NCBI GenBank assembly: GCA_017634975.1
Contig: JAGBMJ010000093.1
Span: 98,099 to 162,098, forward strand
Origin: Lachnospiraceae bacterium
GTDB lineage: Bacteria; Bacillota; Clostridia; Lachnospirales; Lachnospiraceae
Direction: 5' to 3'
Length of the DNA stretch: 64,000 nt
This document shows, piece by piece, positions 17,892 through 25,608 of this stretch. The number at the start of each line of letters is the position of its first letter. The first letter of the stretch is position 1. The notes under the pieces are model-generated. The model did no database searches and was not told the origin of the DNA. It saw only the letters and a program-made list of their open reading frames with translations. The position numbers were made by a program, and so were the translations under genes.

Positions 17892-18509
17892 CTATAAACC
17901 CATGATCTGCTTCATACCGGCGATACAAAAAGAGGAAGATAAACAGGTTTCATGGATAGTCTCTTCTTCCGTCATCCCATTCAAAAAACTGTCAAAGACA
18001 GAAGATACCATAAAAAAACTCATGCGCTTGACTACACCGGCAGTTATATTTTCCGGATGTGCGATATAAGGACGGCACTTGTCCAAAAACTCCATCGTGC
18101 TTTCCATTTCACATTCGGCAAGACGGTCGCAATAATCATCATAACCGGTACCACTGCTTGCCGCAAGCAGCAGGCGGAAAATATCTGCATGCTCATAAAG
18201 ATAACGGATCAGGATACGGTCAGAAGAAAAGGTCTGCTCTAATACCTTCGTAATATCGGAAGCAGAATAAATCTCCTGATAGGGTGCATTCTCATTTGTA
18301 AAAAGCTCATTCAAACCGTTCACGACAGGCTCTACCAATTGCGCAAACAGGTCTTCCTTGCTTTTGAAATGGGCATAAAATGCTCCATTTGTTACTCCGG
18401 CATCTGTACAGATCCGGCGGATCGACGCCCCGGAAAAACCATATTCCGTAAAATGCGACAAAGCGCTTTTTAATATGCGTTCATGCGTTTGTTCAAAATC
18501 GTATGCCAC
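17892..18509 (-). CDS. TetR/AcrR-family regulator upstream of ABC pair 3
   Basis: A 205-residue TetR protein; helix-turn-helix at about residues 15-55 (ASIRRICTDAGVTNGAFYAHF). The start is taken as GTG 18509 with GGGAG 7 nt upstream; a longer TTG reading to 18530 lacks a site. Its promoter holds a TGTAATATTACA palindrome, the probable autorepression site. A terminator separates it from ABC pair 3, whose promoter instead carries the TTAG box, so control of the pair by this TetR is uncertain. Confidence 0.83.
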   Translation of the reverse strand: MAYDFEQTHERILKSALSHFTEYGFSGASIRRICTDAGVTNGAFYAHFKSKEDLFAQLVEPVVNGLNELFTNENAPYQEIYSASDITKVLEQTFSSDRILIRYLYEHADIFRLLLAASSGTGYDDYCDRLAECEMESTMEFLDKCRPYIAHPENITAGVVKRMSFFMVSSVFDSFLNGMTEEETIHETCLSSSFCIAGMKQIMGL

Positions 18510-18539
18510 AGATGATCTCCCGGCCCTCAAATTATTACC

Positions 18540-18573
18540 TTGTAATATTACATTGTAATATTTTGATTGTCAA
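18540..18573 (-). promoter_or_regulatory. tetR promoter and operator
   Basis: TTGACA-N17-TAATAT (18568-18573, 18545-18550). A perfect 12-bp palindrome TGTAATATTACA (18541-18552) covers the -10, and TTGTAATATT is directly repeated at 18540 and 18553. Confidence 0.7.
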
Positions 18574-18580
18574 GCATTTT

Positions 18581-19231
18581 TCATTTTTTTGAAATCTTTT
18601 CGAAATCTGTTTTCGAAAGCGACGTAATATCTACGATCCGCGTGCAGATCTTCTTTGCCAAGGCGATATTGTGCGTGACAACGAGCATTCCCAGATTCCT
18701 GCTTTCCGCTTCTTCCAGCAATACCTTCCAGATCTGTGCCTGCGTAATGGCATCCAGCATGGTACTCATCTCATCCGAAAGAATAAACTCGGTTTCCGGT
18801 CCCAGCACCCTGGCAACACAAAAACGCTGCAGTTCTCCTCCGGAAAGCTCGTTCGGCCACCGTTCTTTCCACTCCTCCCGGATACACAGTCTTCTTAACA
18901 ATCCGGGATCGGCATCCCATCCTTCGCACAGCGACTGCCCGAGTTTCAGGCGTGGATTCAGTGCTTTTTCCGGATGCTGGTAAATCAGCTGTACCGGACA
19001 ATAGCCCTTTTCCGGAAGCCTTTTTCCTTTCCAAAGCACCTCCCCTTCCGATGGTTGCAGATATCCACCCAGGAGTTTTGCCAGCGTACTCTTTCCGTAT
19101 CCGGACGGTCCCACTAGGCCGACCCGCTCCCCTTTTCGTATCGTCAGATCCACGCCCCGCAGGATCCACGCATTCTTCTTATATCCAAAACCAAGCTTTC
19201 GGCACTCCAGAAGTGCTTCATCGTTCTGCAT
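18581..19231 (-). CDS. Opp/Nik-type ABC importer ATPase 2 (NikE-like)
   Basis: A 216-residue ATPase: Walker A GPSGYGKST near residue 41, signature LSGGELQR near 129, Walker B FILSDEMSTMLD, switch THN (Asn after His). The C-terminus is shorter than OppF and lacks the oligopeptide-type tail, as in NikE. It overlaps the preceding ATPase gene by 14 nt and is the last of five genes. It pairs with the NikD-like subunit to drive the importer. Confidence 0.83.
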   Translation of the reverse strand: MQNDEALLECRKLGFGYKKNAWILRGVDLTIRKGERVGLVGPSGYGKSTLAKLLGGYLQPSEGEVLWKGKRLPEKGYCPVQLIYQHPEKALNPRLKLGQSLCEGWDADPGLLRRLCIREEWKERWPNELSGGELQRFCVARVLGPETEFILSDEMSTMLDAITQAQIWKVLLEEAESRNLGMLVVTHNIALAKKICTRIVDITSLSKTDFEKISKK

Positions 19232-20051
19232 TTCGTTTATCCCTTCTTCCTTTCATAAGCTGCACCGGATCCGCCGGGACAAAGCCATTCTGCGGCAGTG
19301 CCGCCCACAATGCTTTTGTGTACGGATGCTCCAATCCTTTTCCGTCCTCAGCAAAAGCTTCCGCCCTGCAGGTATCGATCACTTCCCCGTCATAGAATAC
19401 CGCAATGGTGTCGGCAACATGCAGGGCGATATCCAGATCATGCGTGATCATCAGTATCCCTTTGCCGGCATCCGCCAGTTCCCGGAAATTCTGCATCGTT
19501 TCCAATGCCAGATCTTCACTCAGCCCCGGCGTCGGTTCGTCTGCCAGGATCAGTTTTGCTTCCGTGATCACCGCCGTAGAGATCAGCGCTCTTCTTGCCA
19601 TTCCGCCCGACAGTTGAAACGGATATTTTCCGGTCGCCGACTCGTCCAGACCATAGCGTTCAAATGCTTTCTTTCGCTGTGCAGTGCTTCCTTTGATACC
19701 CTGCACCTGTGCTCCGGTTTTCATCAAAGGGTCCAGATACGTCACCGATTGCGGGATCATAATGATCTCTGTACCCACCTTTTCTTTCCGCAGTTTATCA
19801 TCCAGCTCGTGTTCTTCATACAGGATCGTCCCACTTGTACGGGCATTTCCCGGAAGCAGCCCGAGTACGGCGTGTGCCAGCACACTCTTACCGCTACCGC
19901 TGGCACCCACGATGGCAACGATCTCTCCTTTGTGTACTGCAATATTCATATTTCTGACAACCGTGAGCGTCCGTTTTTTCAATCCCCGGTCATACATCTG
20001 AAAACTCACACGATAGTCTTTTATTTCCAACAGTTTATTTTGCTCGCTCAT
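19218..20051 (-). CDS. Opp/Nik-type ABC importer ATPase 1 (NikD-like)
   Basis: A 277-residue ATPase: Walker A GASGSGKS near residue 43, signature LSGGMARR, Walker B LILADEPTPGL, switch THD, and a C-terminal tail (HPYTKALWAALP) that is the hallmark of the OppD/DppD/NikD family. ATG 20051 is preferred to an upstream in-frame start because a GGAGTG site precedes it. Fourth of five genes; overlaps the next by 14 nt and lies 4 nt after the permease. Confidence 0.85.
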   Translation of the reverse strand: MSEQNKLLEIKDYRVSFQMYDRGLKKRTLTVVRNMNIAVHKGEIVAIVGASGSGKSVLAHAVLGLLPGNARTSGTILYEEHELDDKLRKEKVGTEIIMIPQSVTYLDPLMKTGAQVQGIKGSTAQRKKAFERYGLDESATGKYPFQLSGGMARRALISTAVITEAKLILADEPTPGLSEDLALETMQNFRELADAGKGILMITHDLDIALHVADTIAVFYDGEVIDTCRAEAFAEDGKGLEHPYTKALWAALPQNGFVPADPVQLMKGRRDKRNAER

Positions 20052-20055
20052 CCCA

Positions 20056-20898
20056 TCACTCCTGCGCACTGTACGGATCCATCAGCAGACGGATATTCTT
20101 TCCCAGCACCTCAAACAGTATTACGATCAACAGCAGGCTGATCCCCGGATATACCGCCAGCCACCACATCCCCGTTGTCAGGTATCGCATCGATTCGGAT
20201 AAAATGATCCCGATCGCCGGTTCCTCCGGCCGCAGACCAAATCCCAAAAAGGTAACGGAGGATTCGTGCATAATTGCATGCGGAAACATCAGTACCAGTC
20301 CCACGATGAACTGCGGTATTACGTGCGGCATCATATGATGCAGTGCAACCCACCAGCGGCTCTTTCCCATCCGATAAGATGCCTGTATATATTGTGTGCC
20401 TCTTAACGACAGTACCTCGGCATGTACAATACGCCCCAGCGAACACCAATGCGTAATGATCACACCGATTGCAACTCCTTTTGCTCCTTTTCCGACCAGC
20501 ATCGATATCAGGATCAAAAGGATCAGGTGCGGGATCCCCATAAACAGATCGACCATCCAGTTAAATGCCAGCGCTGCCTTTCCTCCGAAAGTCGCTGCCG
20601 TCACGCCGAGAAACAGTGCGATCACCGAGGTAAACGCTGAAGCGATCAATCCGATACAGATACTTATTGACAGCCCCTTGATCGTTCTGGCAAACATATC
20701 CCTTCCCATCCAGTCCGTACCAAAGAGATGTCTTACACAAGGCGCAAGATTTTTGTTTGCAAACTGCGGTGCATAGCTTTCCGGATCCAGAAACACACCG
20801 ATCACAGTAATTGCGATCAGCAGCGCCCCCGAAAACAGAATGATCACGATCGTTGTCCGTCTTCGGTTTTGTTCCGATTTTGATTTCTCAGTTTTCAT
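20056..20898 (-). CDS. Opp/Nik-type ABC importer permease 2 (NikC/DppC-like)
   Basis: A 280-residue permease with six membrane helices. The family signature HLFGTDWMGRDMFARTIKG is at about residues 58-76, and the EAA loop follows near 178-200 (QASYRMGKSRWWVALHHMMP). The start at 20898 has GGAG 6 nt upstream and lies inside the end of the first permease gene. It forms the pore with the NikB-like subunit. Confidence 0.87.
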   Translation of the reverse strand: MKTEKSKSEQNRRRTTIVIILFSGALLIAITVIGVFLDPESYAPQFANKNLAPCVRHLFGTDWMGRDMFARTIKGLSISICIGLIASAFTSVIALFLGVTAATFGGKAALAFNWMVDLFMGIPHLILLILISMLVGKGAKGVAIGVIITHWCSLGRIVHAEVLSLRGTQYIQASYRMGKSRWWVALHHMMPHVIPQFIVGLVLMFPHAIMHESSVTFLGFGLRPEEPAIGIILSESMRYLTTGMWWLAVYPGISLLLIVILFEVLGKNIRLLMDPYSAQE

Positions 20899-21868
20899 GT
20901 GCCACTCCTTCTTCCCGTATTCGCGGATCAATGATCACGTACAGGATATCCGCGATCAGATTTCCTCCGAAAACAAATAACGCCGAGAACAAGGCGATAC
21001 CGATAAATAACGGAATATCTCCCTTCAATGCCGACTGTACCGTAACATTTCCCAGCCCCGGATAGGTAAAGACCGTCTCTGCCAATACCGATCCGCCAAA
21101 AAGTTCGCTGATCGCACCAAACTGAAGTGTCACAAACGGAAGCAGCACATTCCGCAGGCCATGTCTTTGGATGATCTGCGCAGTACTCTCGCCCCGGCTT
21201 CTCGCAAACAGCACATAATCGCTCTCCAGGATTTGCCGGAACTTTTCCCCGGTCTGCAGTGTGATCTTGGACACACCGGTCAGGCCAAGTGTGACTGCCG
21301 GCAGGATCAAGTGACGCAGTCGCTCCGCCAGGCTTGCGCTTTCCGCCGGTACCCCCACCGGCGATGCCAGCCCCATCGGAAGCCATTTCAGTTTTACGGA
21401 AAAGATCAGTAAAAGTACCATCCCTACCCAAAAGGCCGGCGCCGACTCCAACGCCAGACAGTATGCGCGTATTCCCGCTCCCAGTGGCCGGTCTTTGTAT
21501 ACCGCCAACAGGATCCCCAGGAGGAGTCCTACCACACCGGACAGGATCCAAGCTGTGATCATCAGCCACAGAGACAGCCGGAAATGTTCTCCGATCACTT
21601 TGATCACCGGCTGCCGATAGATCATGGATGTCCCCATATCTCCATGTGTAATATTTCCTGCCCATTTCACATAACGAACTACCGGAGGCTCGTTGAGCCC
21701 CCAGTACTCTTCGATCTGCTGCCGTTTTTCTTCGCTGATCCCATTTTCGCCCACATACGCATCCACCGTATCAATCGGCGATAATTCCACCAGCCCGAAA
21801 GTCACAATGCTCACGGCTACCATCAGTATGATTGCCCTGAAAAAACGTACCAGTATCTTCTTTGCCAT
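20888..21868 (-). CDS. Opp/Nik-type ABC importer permease 1 (NikB/DppB-like)
   Basis: A 326-residue permease: N-terminal helix, the long periplasmic-type loop and five further helices, with the EAA-loop segment SDYVLFARSRGESTAQIIQR near residues 200-220 and the C-terminal PGLGNVTVQSALKGD typical of DppB/NikB. It starts at 21868 in a TGATATG overlap with the binding-protein stop. Together with the other four genes this is a complete nickel/peptide-type importer. Confidence 0.87.
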   Translation of the reverse strand: MAKKILVRFFRAIILMVAVSIVTFGLVELSPIDTVDAYVGENGISEEKRQQIEEYWGLNEPPVVRYVKWAGNITHGDMGTSMIYRQPVIKVIGEHFRLSLWLMITAWILSGVVGLLLGILLAVYKDRPLGAGIRAYCLALESAPAFWVGMVLLLIFSVKLKWLPMGLASPVGVPAESASLAERLRHLILPAVTLGLTGVSKITLQTGEKFRQILESDYVLFARSRGESTAQIIQRHGLRNVLLPFVTLQFGAISELFGGSVLAETVFTYPGLGNVTVQSALKGDIPLFIGIALFSALFVFGGNLIADILYVIIDPRIREEGVAHEN

Positions 21869-21869
21869 A

Positions 21870-23564
21870 TCATTTCCATTCCCAGTCACAGATATTACTC
21901 AGCACAACCTGTCCATTCGCACAGTGCGGCTGGATCGGCTGCTCTCCGATATCCAGACCTTCCCTTACAAAATAACAGTGATCCGCGCGCACCAGCCAGC
22001 AATCCGGCGCATCTCCGATCAGACTGGCTCCTGTCTTTCCGTCCCACTGTGCCAGTTTATAGTATTTATATACATCGTTGATGTCCGCAGAGGCCATTGC
22101 CTTTCTCATATACTCATCCACGACCGGATTGGAATAGTATCCTGTATTGCTCCAGCCACTGCCAATCGTATCTGTCGCCGTCATCAGGTAAAACTCGTTG
22201 GGTGTATAATCACCGCGCCCGAATACATAAGGAGTCGAATAAGCAACCGCTTTCACATCATCATTGGAAGCTCCTTTCGGCTCGATCGCAATCCCCAGCG
22301 TTTTGGCCTGCTCTGCCACCGCCATTGCCATCGCCTGACGATTGGCATTTGTTGCCGTATAGTACAGTTCAAACTCCGCTTCCACACCGTTCTTATCTCT
22401 GATACCGTCATTATTGCTATCTACCCAGCCTGCTTTTTCCAAAATATCGATCGCTGCATCTATACCGGAATTACTTTCGTTCAGCACGGTTTCTTCATTA
22501 AACCAGGGCATCGTATCGCACATCGAAAACGAAGCTTTTCCATATCCGTTAAACACATCCGTGATCAGCGCCTCCCTGTCCAGCCCTACGCTCAGCGCTC
22601 TTCGGATGGCTACATCCCCGGTCACATCATTTCCGATCGCTCTTCCGTCCTCCGATACTTTTCCTTCGTTCAGCGTAGTCGGAAAAATGATGCCGTAATT
22701 ATCGATCGACTCGATGTTTTCCATCCGGTATCCCGGGATTTCCTGTATGGCCAGATTCTGATTGGTAAATACCAGATCCACATCTCCTCTCTGCGCTGCC
22801 AGAAAAGCCGCATCATCATCCATAAAAAGCAAAACAATCCGCTTGATCGAAGGCTCTTTGCCGTAATAATATTCGTTGTACTCCCAGACGGACTGCTGCC
22901 CCTTTTCCCAGGAAACCAGCTTAAACGGCCCGGATCCGATCGGCTGCTGTCCATAGTTTTCGTCATACAGCGCCTCCGGTACAATGCCCACTTTGTAAGT
23001 CACATACACAAAGGTGTAATCCGGCTCTTTCAAAGTAAACACAACCGTGGTATCATCTATGGCTTTTGCCGATACGATATTGCTCAGATCCAGGCTTGTG
23101 CTGTTGTCTCTTACTGCTTCGTAGGTAAAAGCAACATCCGATGCCTTCACCGGATCGCCATTGGAATAATATGCATCCTCACGGATCGTAAAGGTCCATT
23201 CTTTTCCGTCATCGCTTACGCTGTACCCTGTTGCCAGATCGTTGGTGATCTCTCCGCCATAGGCTTTGGTAAGTGTGCTCTGCAGGATCGGGTCATAACG
23301 CTGCCCGTATCCGGTGATTGGATCCCAGCCGGATCCCGGTTCGGAATTGATCGCGGCGATCACTTCCGTCTTTGCTTCTCCGTTCTTTGCAGTAGCCGGA
23401 TCATTCTGTGCCGTATCTGCCGTACCACCCGGCAATTCCGCTGTCTGTATCCCGGCACTCTGTGCCTCGCCGCCGGTCGCACTGACCGTTTCCGGTCCGC
23501 ATGCTGCCAGACCCAGAACCATTCCTCCGGCGATCAGCCCTGCCATAAATCTCTTACTTCTCAT
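21870..23564 (-). CDS. Nickel/peptide-type solute-binding lipoprotein (family 5)
   Basis: A 564-residue lipoprotein from ATG 23564 (GGGAGG 11 nt upstream), with signal peptide and lipobox LAAC at about residues 15-18. The mature protein is an SBP_bac_5 fold (YSVSDDGKEWTFTIREDAYYSNGDPVKASDVAFTYEA) like NikA, CntA and DppA. It delivers substrate to the NikBCDE-like genes downstream. A Fur/Zur-like box in front and the zinc lipoprotein next door favour a metal or metal-chelate substrate over peptides; whether nickel, zinc or an opine-metal complex cannot be told from sequence. Confidence 0.85.
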   Translation of the reverse strand: MRSKRFMAGLIAGGMVLGLAACGPETVSATGGEAQSAGIQTAELPGGTADTAQNDPATAKNGEAKTEVIAAINSEPGSGWDPITGYGQRYDPILQSTLTKAYGGEITNDLATGYSVSDDGKEWTFTIREDAYYSNGDPVKASDVAFTYEAVRDNSTSLDLSNIVSAKAIDDTTVVFTLKEPDYTFVYVTYKVGIVPEALYDENYGQQPIGSGPFKLVSWEKGQQSVWEYNEYYYGKEPSIKRIVLLFMDDDAAFLAAQRGDVDLVFTNQNLAIQEIPGYRMENIESIDNYGIIFPTTLNEGKVSEDGRAIGNDVTGDVAIRRALSVGLDREALITDVFNGYGKASFSMCDTMPWFNEETVLNESNSGIDAAIDILEKAGWVDSNNDGIRDKNGVEAEFELYYTATNANRQAMAMAVAEQAKTLGIAIEPKGASNDDVKAVAYSTPYVFGRGDYTPNEFYLMTATDTIGSGWSNTGYYSNPVVDEYMRKAMASADINDVYKYYKLAQWDGKTGASLIGDAPDCWLVRADHCYFVREGLDIGEQPIQPHCANGQVVLSNICDWEWK

Positions 23565-23612
23565 TACTTTGTTTTCCTCCCTTTTTTTCATTTGCTCGAT
23601 ATCTTAAATATA

Positions 23613-23635
23613 AAAATGTAAATCATTTTCATTTT
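23613..23635 (-). promoter_or_regulatory. Fur/Zur-like box upstream of the Nik-type operon
   Basis: AAAATGAAAATGATTTACATTTT on the minus strand is an imperfect inverted repeat close to the Bacillota Fur/Zur TGAxAATxATTxTCA core. It lies about 50 nt before the start codon. Confidence 0.6.
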
Positions 23636-23677
23636 AAGCTGTTGCCAATTATACCGTTCTCATATTCATCGGAAGTC

Positions 23678-25354
23678 TTACTGCAATGCTTCTTTGATCA
23701 CTTTCAGGTTCTGCGTCATAACCGAAAGATATGTCACTCCGTTTGCTACATCCGAAGAAGTGGTTCCCTGCATAGAATCCAGTGTCAGAATCTGCTGATC
23801 TTTCTTTTCTGTATTATCCCTGATCGCCTCAGCGATTTTATGTTCCGGTCCTTCGATCGTCATAATTGCAGAAAGACCGAGTTCATCTGTTTTTTCTGCA
23901 AGAAACATAATGGTATCGAAACTTGCCTCCGCCTCTGCAGAGCAACCGGCAAATGCCGCATAATAGGAGAGTCCGTAATCATCCACCATGTACCGGAACG
24001 GGAAGTGGTCTCCAAAGAGAAGCGTTTTCACTCCGGCCTCATTCACAGCTGCCGCATAGGCTGCGTCCAGTTCGGAAAGCTGTGCCTTGTATGCCGATGC
24101 ATTCGCCTTGTACTCCTCAGCATTTTCTGCATCGATCTGCCCCAGACCATCCGCTATCGCATCGCACAATAACTGTGTATTTTTCAGAGACAGCCATACA
24201 TGCTCATCCATTTCCTCTTCGTGTTCATGCTCACCCTCTTCATGCTCCTCGTGATCATGTTCTTCGTGATCATGTTCTTCGTGTTCATCTTCCTCGTGGT
24301 CATGTTCTTCGTGTTCATCTTCCTCAGTAATATAATGCTTTAAAAACTCATGGATCATATCTTCCTCAGATGTAATATCCGCCGGATAATAGGTTGGCCA
24401 GTTATACATAATGTCCAGCATCTCCGTGCCATCCTCGCCGCAATAGATATGGAAGTGCTCTGCCTTTGTCGGATAATTCAGGTGATCATCAAACTGCACG
24501 ATTGCAGGTGCCTCTGATGTTGTATCCGTATTCTTAAACTGGTAACGGATACTTGTTTCTCCCCAGCAATCCGAATAGTATCCATCATATTCATAAGTAC
24601 CGCTCGTCTTCGTGCCGTCTTCCTTTATGAATTCGATCTCATCCCCCTTGATATTGACATAGCGCACGTCTGTCTCATTCCCTTTATAGAAAAAGTTCCA
24701 AGCTTCTTCTTCCTCTTCAAATCCCTCTGCCTCTGCCATATATGAAGCGGTTTCTGCTTTAAAGTTCTCATTCATAAACGGATACAGCGACTGCCATTCT
24801 CCTTCATAGTCGGAAAGGGTTCTGTCTTCGGGTACTTCTCTCTTCTCATGACTGTGCTCATGTTCATGTTCATGTTCATGCTCATGATCGTGATCATGTT
24901 CCATGCCTTCCACGATTTCTTCCTCTTTCACACGTTCCCCAAGTACATCCAGCAGGTTGATCACTACCATATCCTTGTTATCTGCGGCCCGGAGCACATC
25001 TGTCACCCACTCATCCGACTCTCCGCCGACATAGACAAACATATCGCAGTCCGAGATTTTCATAATATCCTCTGCCGTAGGTTCAAAACTGTGCAGATCC
25101 ACCCCATTATCCAGCAGCATTGTTATCTCCGCATTTGCCGTCTGATCTCCGAGAATTGTTTTCACCCAGTCGTATTCCGGAAAGATCGTGGTAACCACCT
25201 GAATAGGGTCTGCGGATGCTCCTGCCTGCGCCCCTTCTTCAACGCCACTTGTTCCTTGCGGCTGCTCCGCATCTGCATTGACTGCAGACCCGCATCCTGC
25301 CATACAGCTTACGGTATACATCGCAGCCATAGCCATGATCATTCTTCTTTTCAT
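23678..25354 (-). CDS. Zinc-binding lipoprotein, ZnuA/AdcA fold with ZinT domain inserted
   Basis: A 558-residue lipoprotein from ATG 25354 (AGGAGG 9 nt upstream); lipobox near residues 18-21 (MAGC). Order: ZnuA N-lobe 49-150 (ligand H88 in DLHSF), His/Glu-rich loop 151-170, ZinT domain about 180-341 (EGEWQSLYPF; HFHIYCG at 300-306), second His/Glu loop 344-380, then ZnuA C-lobe 381-558 (DEHVW with H385, GDHFPF with H450, TIEGPEH with E501). In AdcA the ZinT domain follows the ZnuA part; here it interrupts it. No ZnuB/ZnuC genes lie nearby. High-affinity zinc capture outside the membrane is the expected role. Confidence 0.87.
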   Translation of the reverse strand: MKRRMIMAMAAMYTVSCMAGCGSAVNADAEQPQGTSGVEEGAQAGASADPIQVVTTIFPEYDWVKTILGDQTANAEITMLLDNGVDLHSFEPTAEDIMKISDCDMFVYVGGESDEWVTDVLRAADNKDMVVINLLDVLGERVKEEEIVEGMEHDHDHEHEHEHEHEHSHEKREVPEDRTLSDYEGEWQSLYPFMNENFKAETASYMAEAEGFEEEEEAWNFFYKGNETDVRYVNIKGDEIEFIKEDGTKTSGTYEYDGYYSDCWGETSIRYQFKNTDTTSEAPAIVQFDDHLNYPTKAEHFHIYCGEDGTEMLDIMYNWPTYYPADITSEEDMIHEFLKHYITEEDEHEEHDHEEDEHEEHDHEEHDHEEHEEGEHEHEEEMDEHVWLSLKNTQLLCDAIADGLGQIDAENAEEYKANASAYKAQLSELDAAYAAAVNEAGVKTLLFGDHFPFRYMVDDYGLSYYAAFAGCSAEAEASFDTIMFLAEKTDELGLSAIMTIEGPEHKIAEAIRDNTEKKDQQILTLDSMQGTTSSDVANGVTYLSVMTQNLKVIKEALQ

Positions 25355-25392
25355 GTTTTCCAACCTCCTATATAATGCATTTTTGTTTTTTA

Positions 25393-25419
25393 ATATGAAA
25401 ATGGTTTTCATTTTCATAT
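25393..25419 (-). promoter_or_regulatory. Fur/Zur-like box upstream of the zinc lipoprotein
   Basis: An ATATGAAAAT / ATTTTCATAT inverted repeat with the core TGAAAATGGTTTTCATTTTCA, 39 nt before the start codon. This is a close match to a Fur-superfamily operator; Zur is the natural candidate for a zinc gene. Confidence 0.75.
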
Positions 25420-25468
25420 TGCAACGATGGTTATTATACATACCGCACTTCCGTATGTCAATCAAAAA

Positions 25469-25604
25469 AAACCATGGGGACGCACCTCATGGTTTTTTGT
25501 TCTAAAACCATGGGGACGGTCCTCATGGTTTTTTGTTCTGAAACCACGGGGACGGTCCTCATGGTTTTTATTCTGAAACCATGGGGACGGTCCTCATGGT
25601 TTTT
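25469..25604. repeat. Array of four GGGGAC palindromes
   Basis: Four copies of a 23-nt hairpin (ACCATGGGGAC, one base, GTCCTCATGGT) start at 25471, 25507, 25543 and 25578, a 35-36 bp period, each followed by a T-rich stretch. They sit between the MerR-methyltransferase stop and the zinc-gene promoter and could act as bidirectional terminators. Single inverted copies occur at 26879, 27892 and 31231. REP-like. Confidence 0.85.
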
Positions 25605-25608
25605 ATTC

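Noticed and set aside
21693-23621. A 642-codon plus-strand frame opposite the binding protein
   Set aside because: It lies antisense to the NikA-like gene and part of the permease, has Ile/Arg/Cys-rich shadow composition and no ribosome site.
24200-24330. Tandem repeat of CTCGTGATCATGTTC-like units
   Set aside because: It encodes the EEHDHEE-rich metal loop of the zinc lipoprotein on the minus strand; the repetition is codon-level.
25469-25604. Possible CRISPR array (four repeats, 35-36 bp period)
   Set aside because: The units are hairpins separated by only about 12 nt of similar T-rich sequence; there are no unique spacers and no cas genes.
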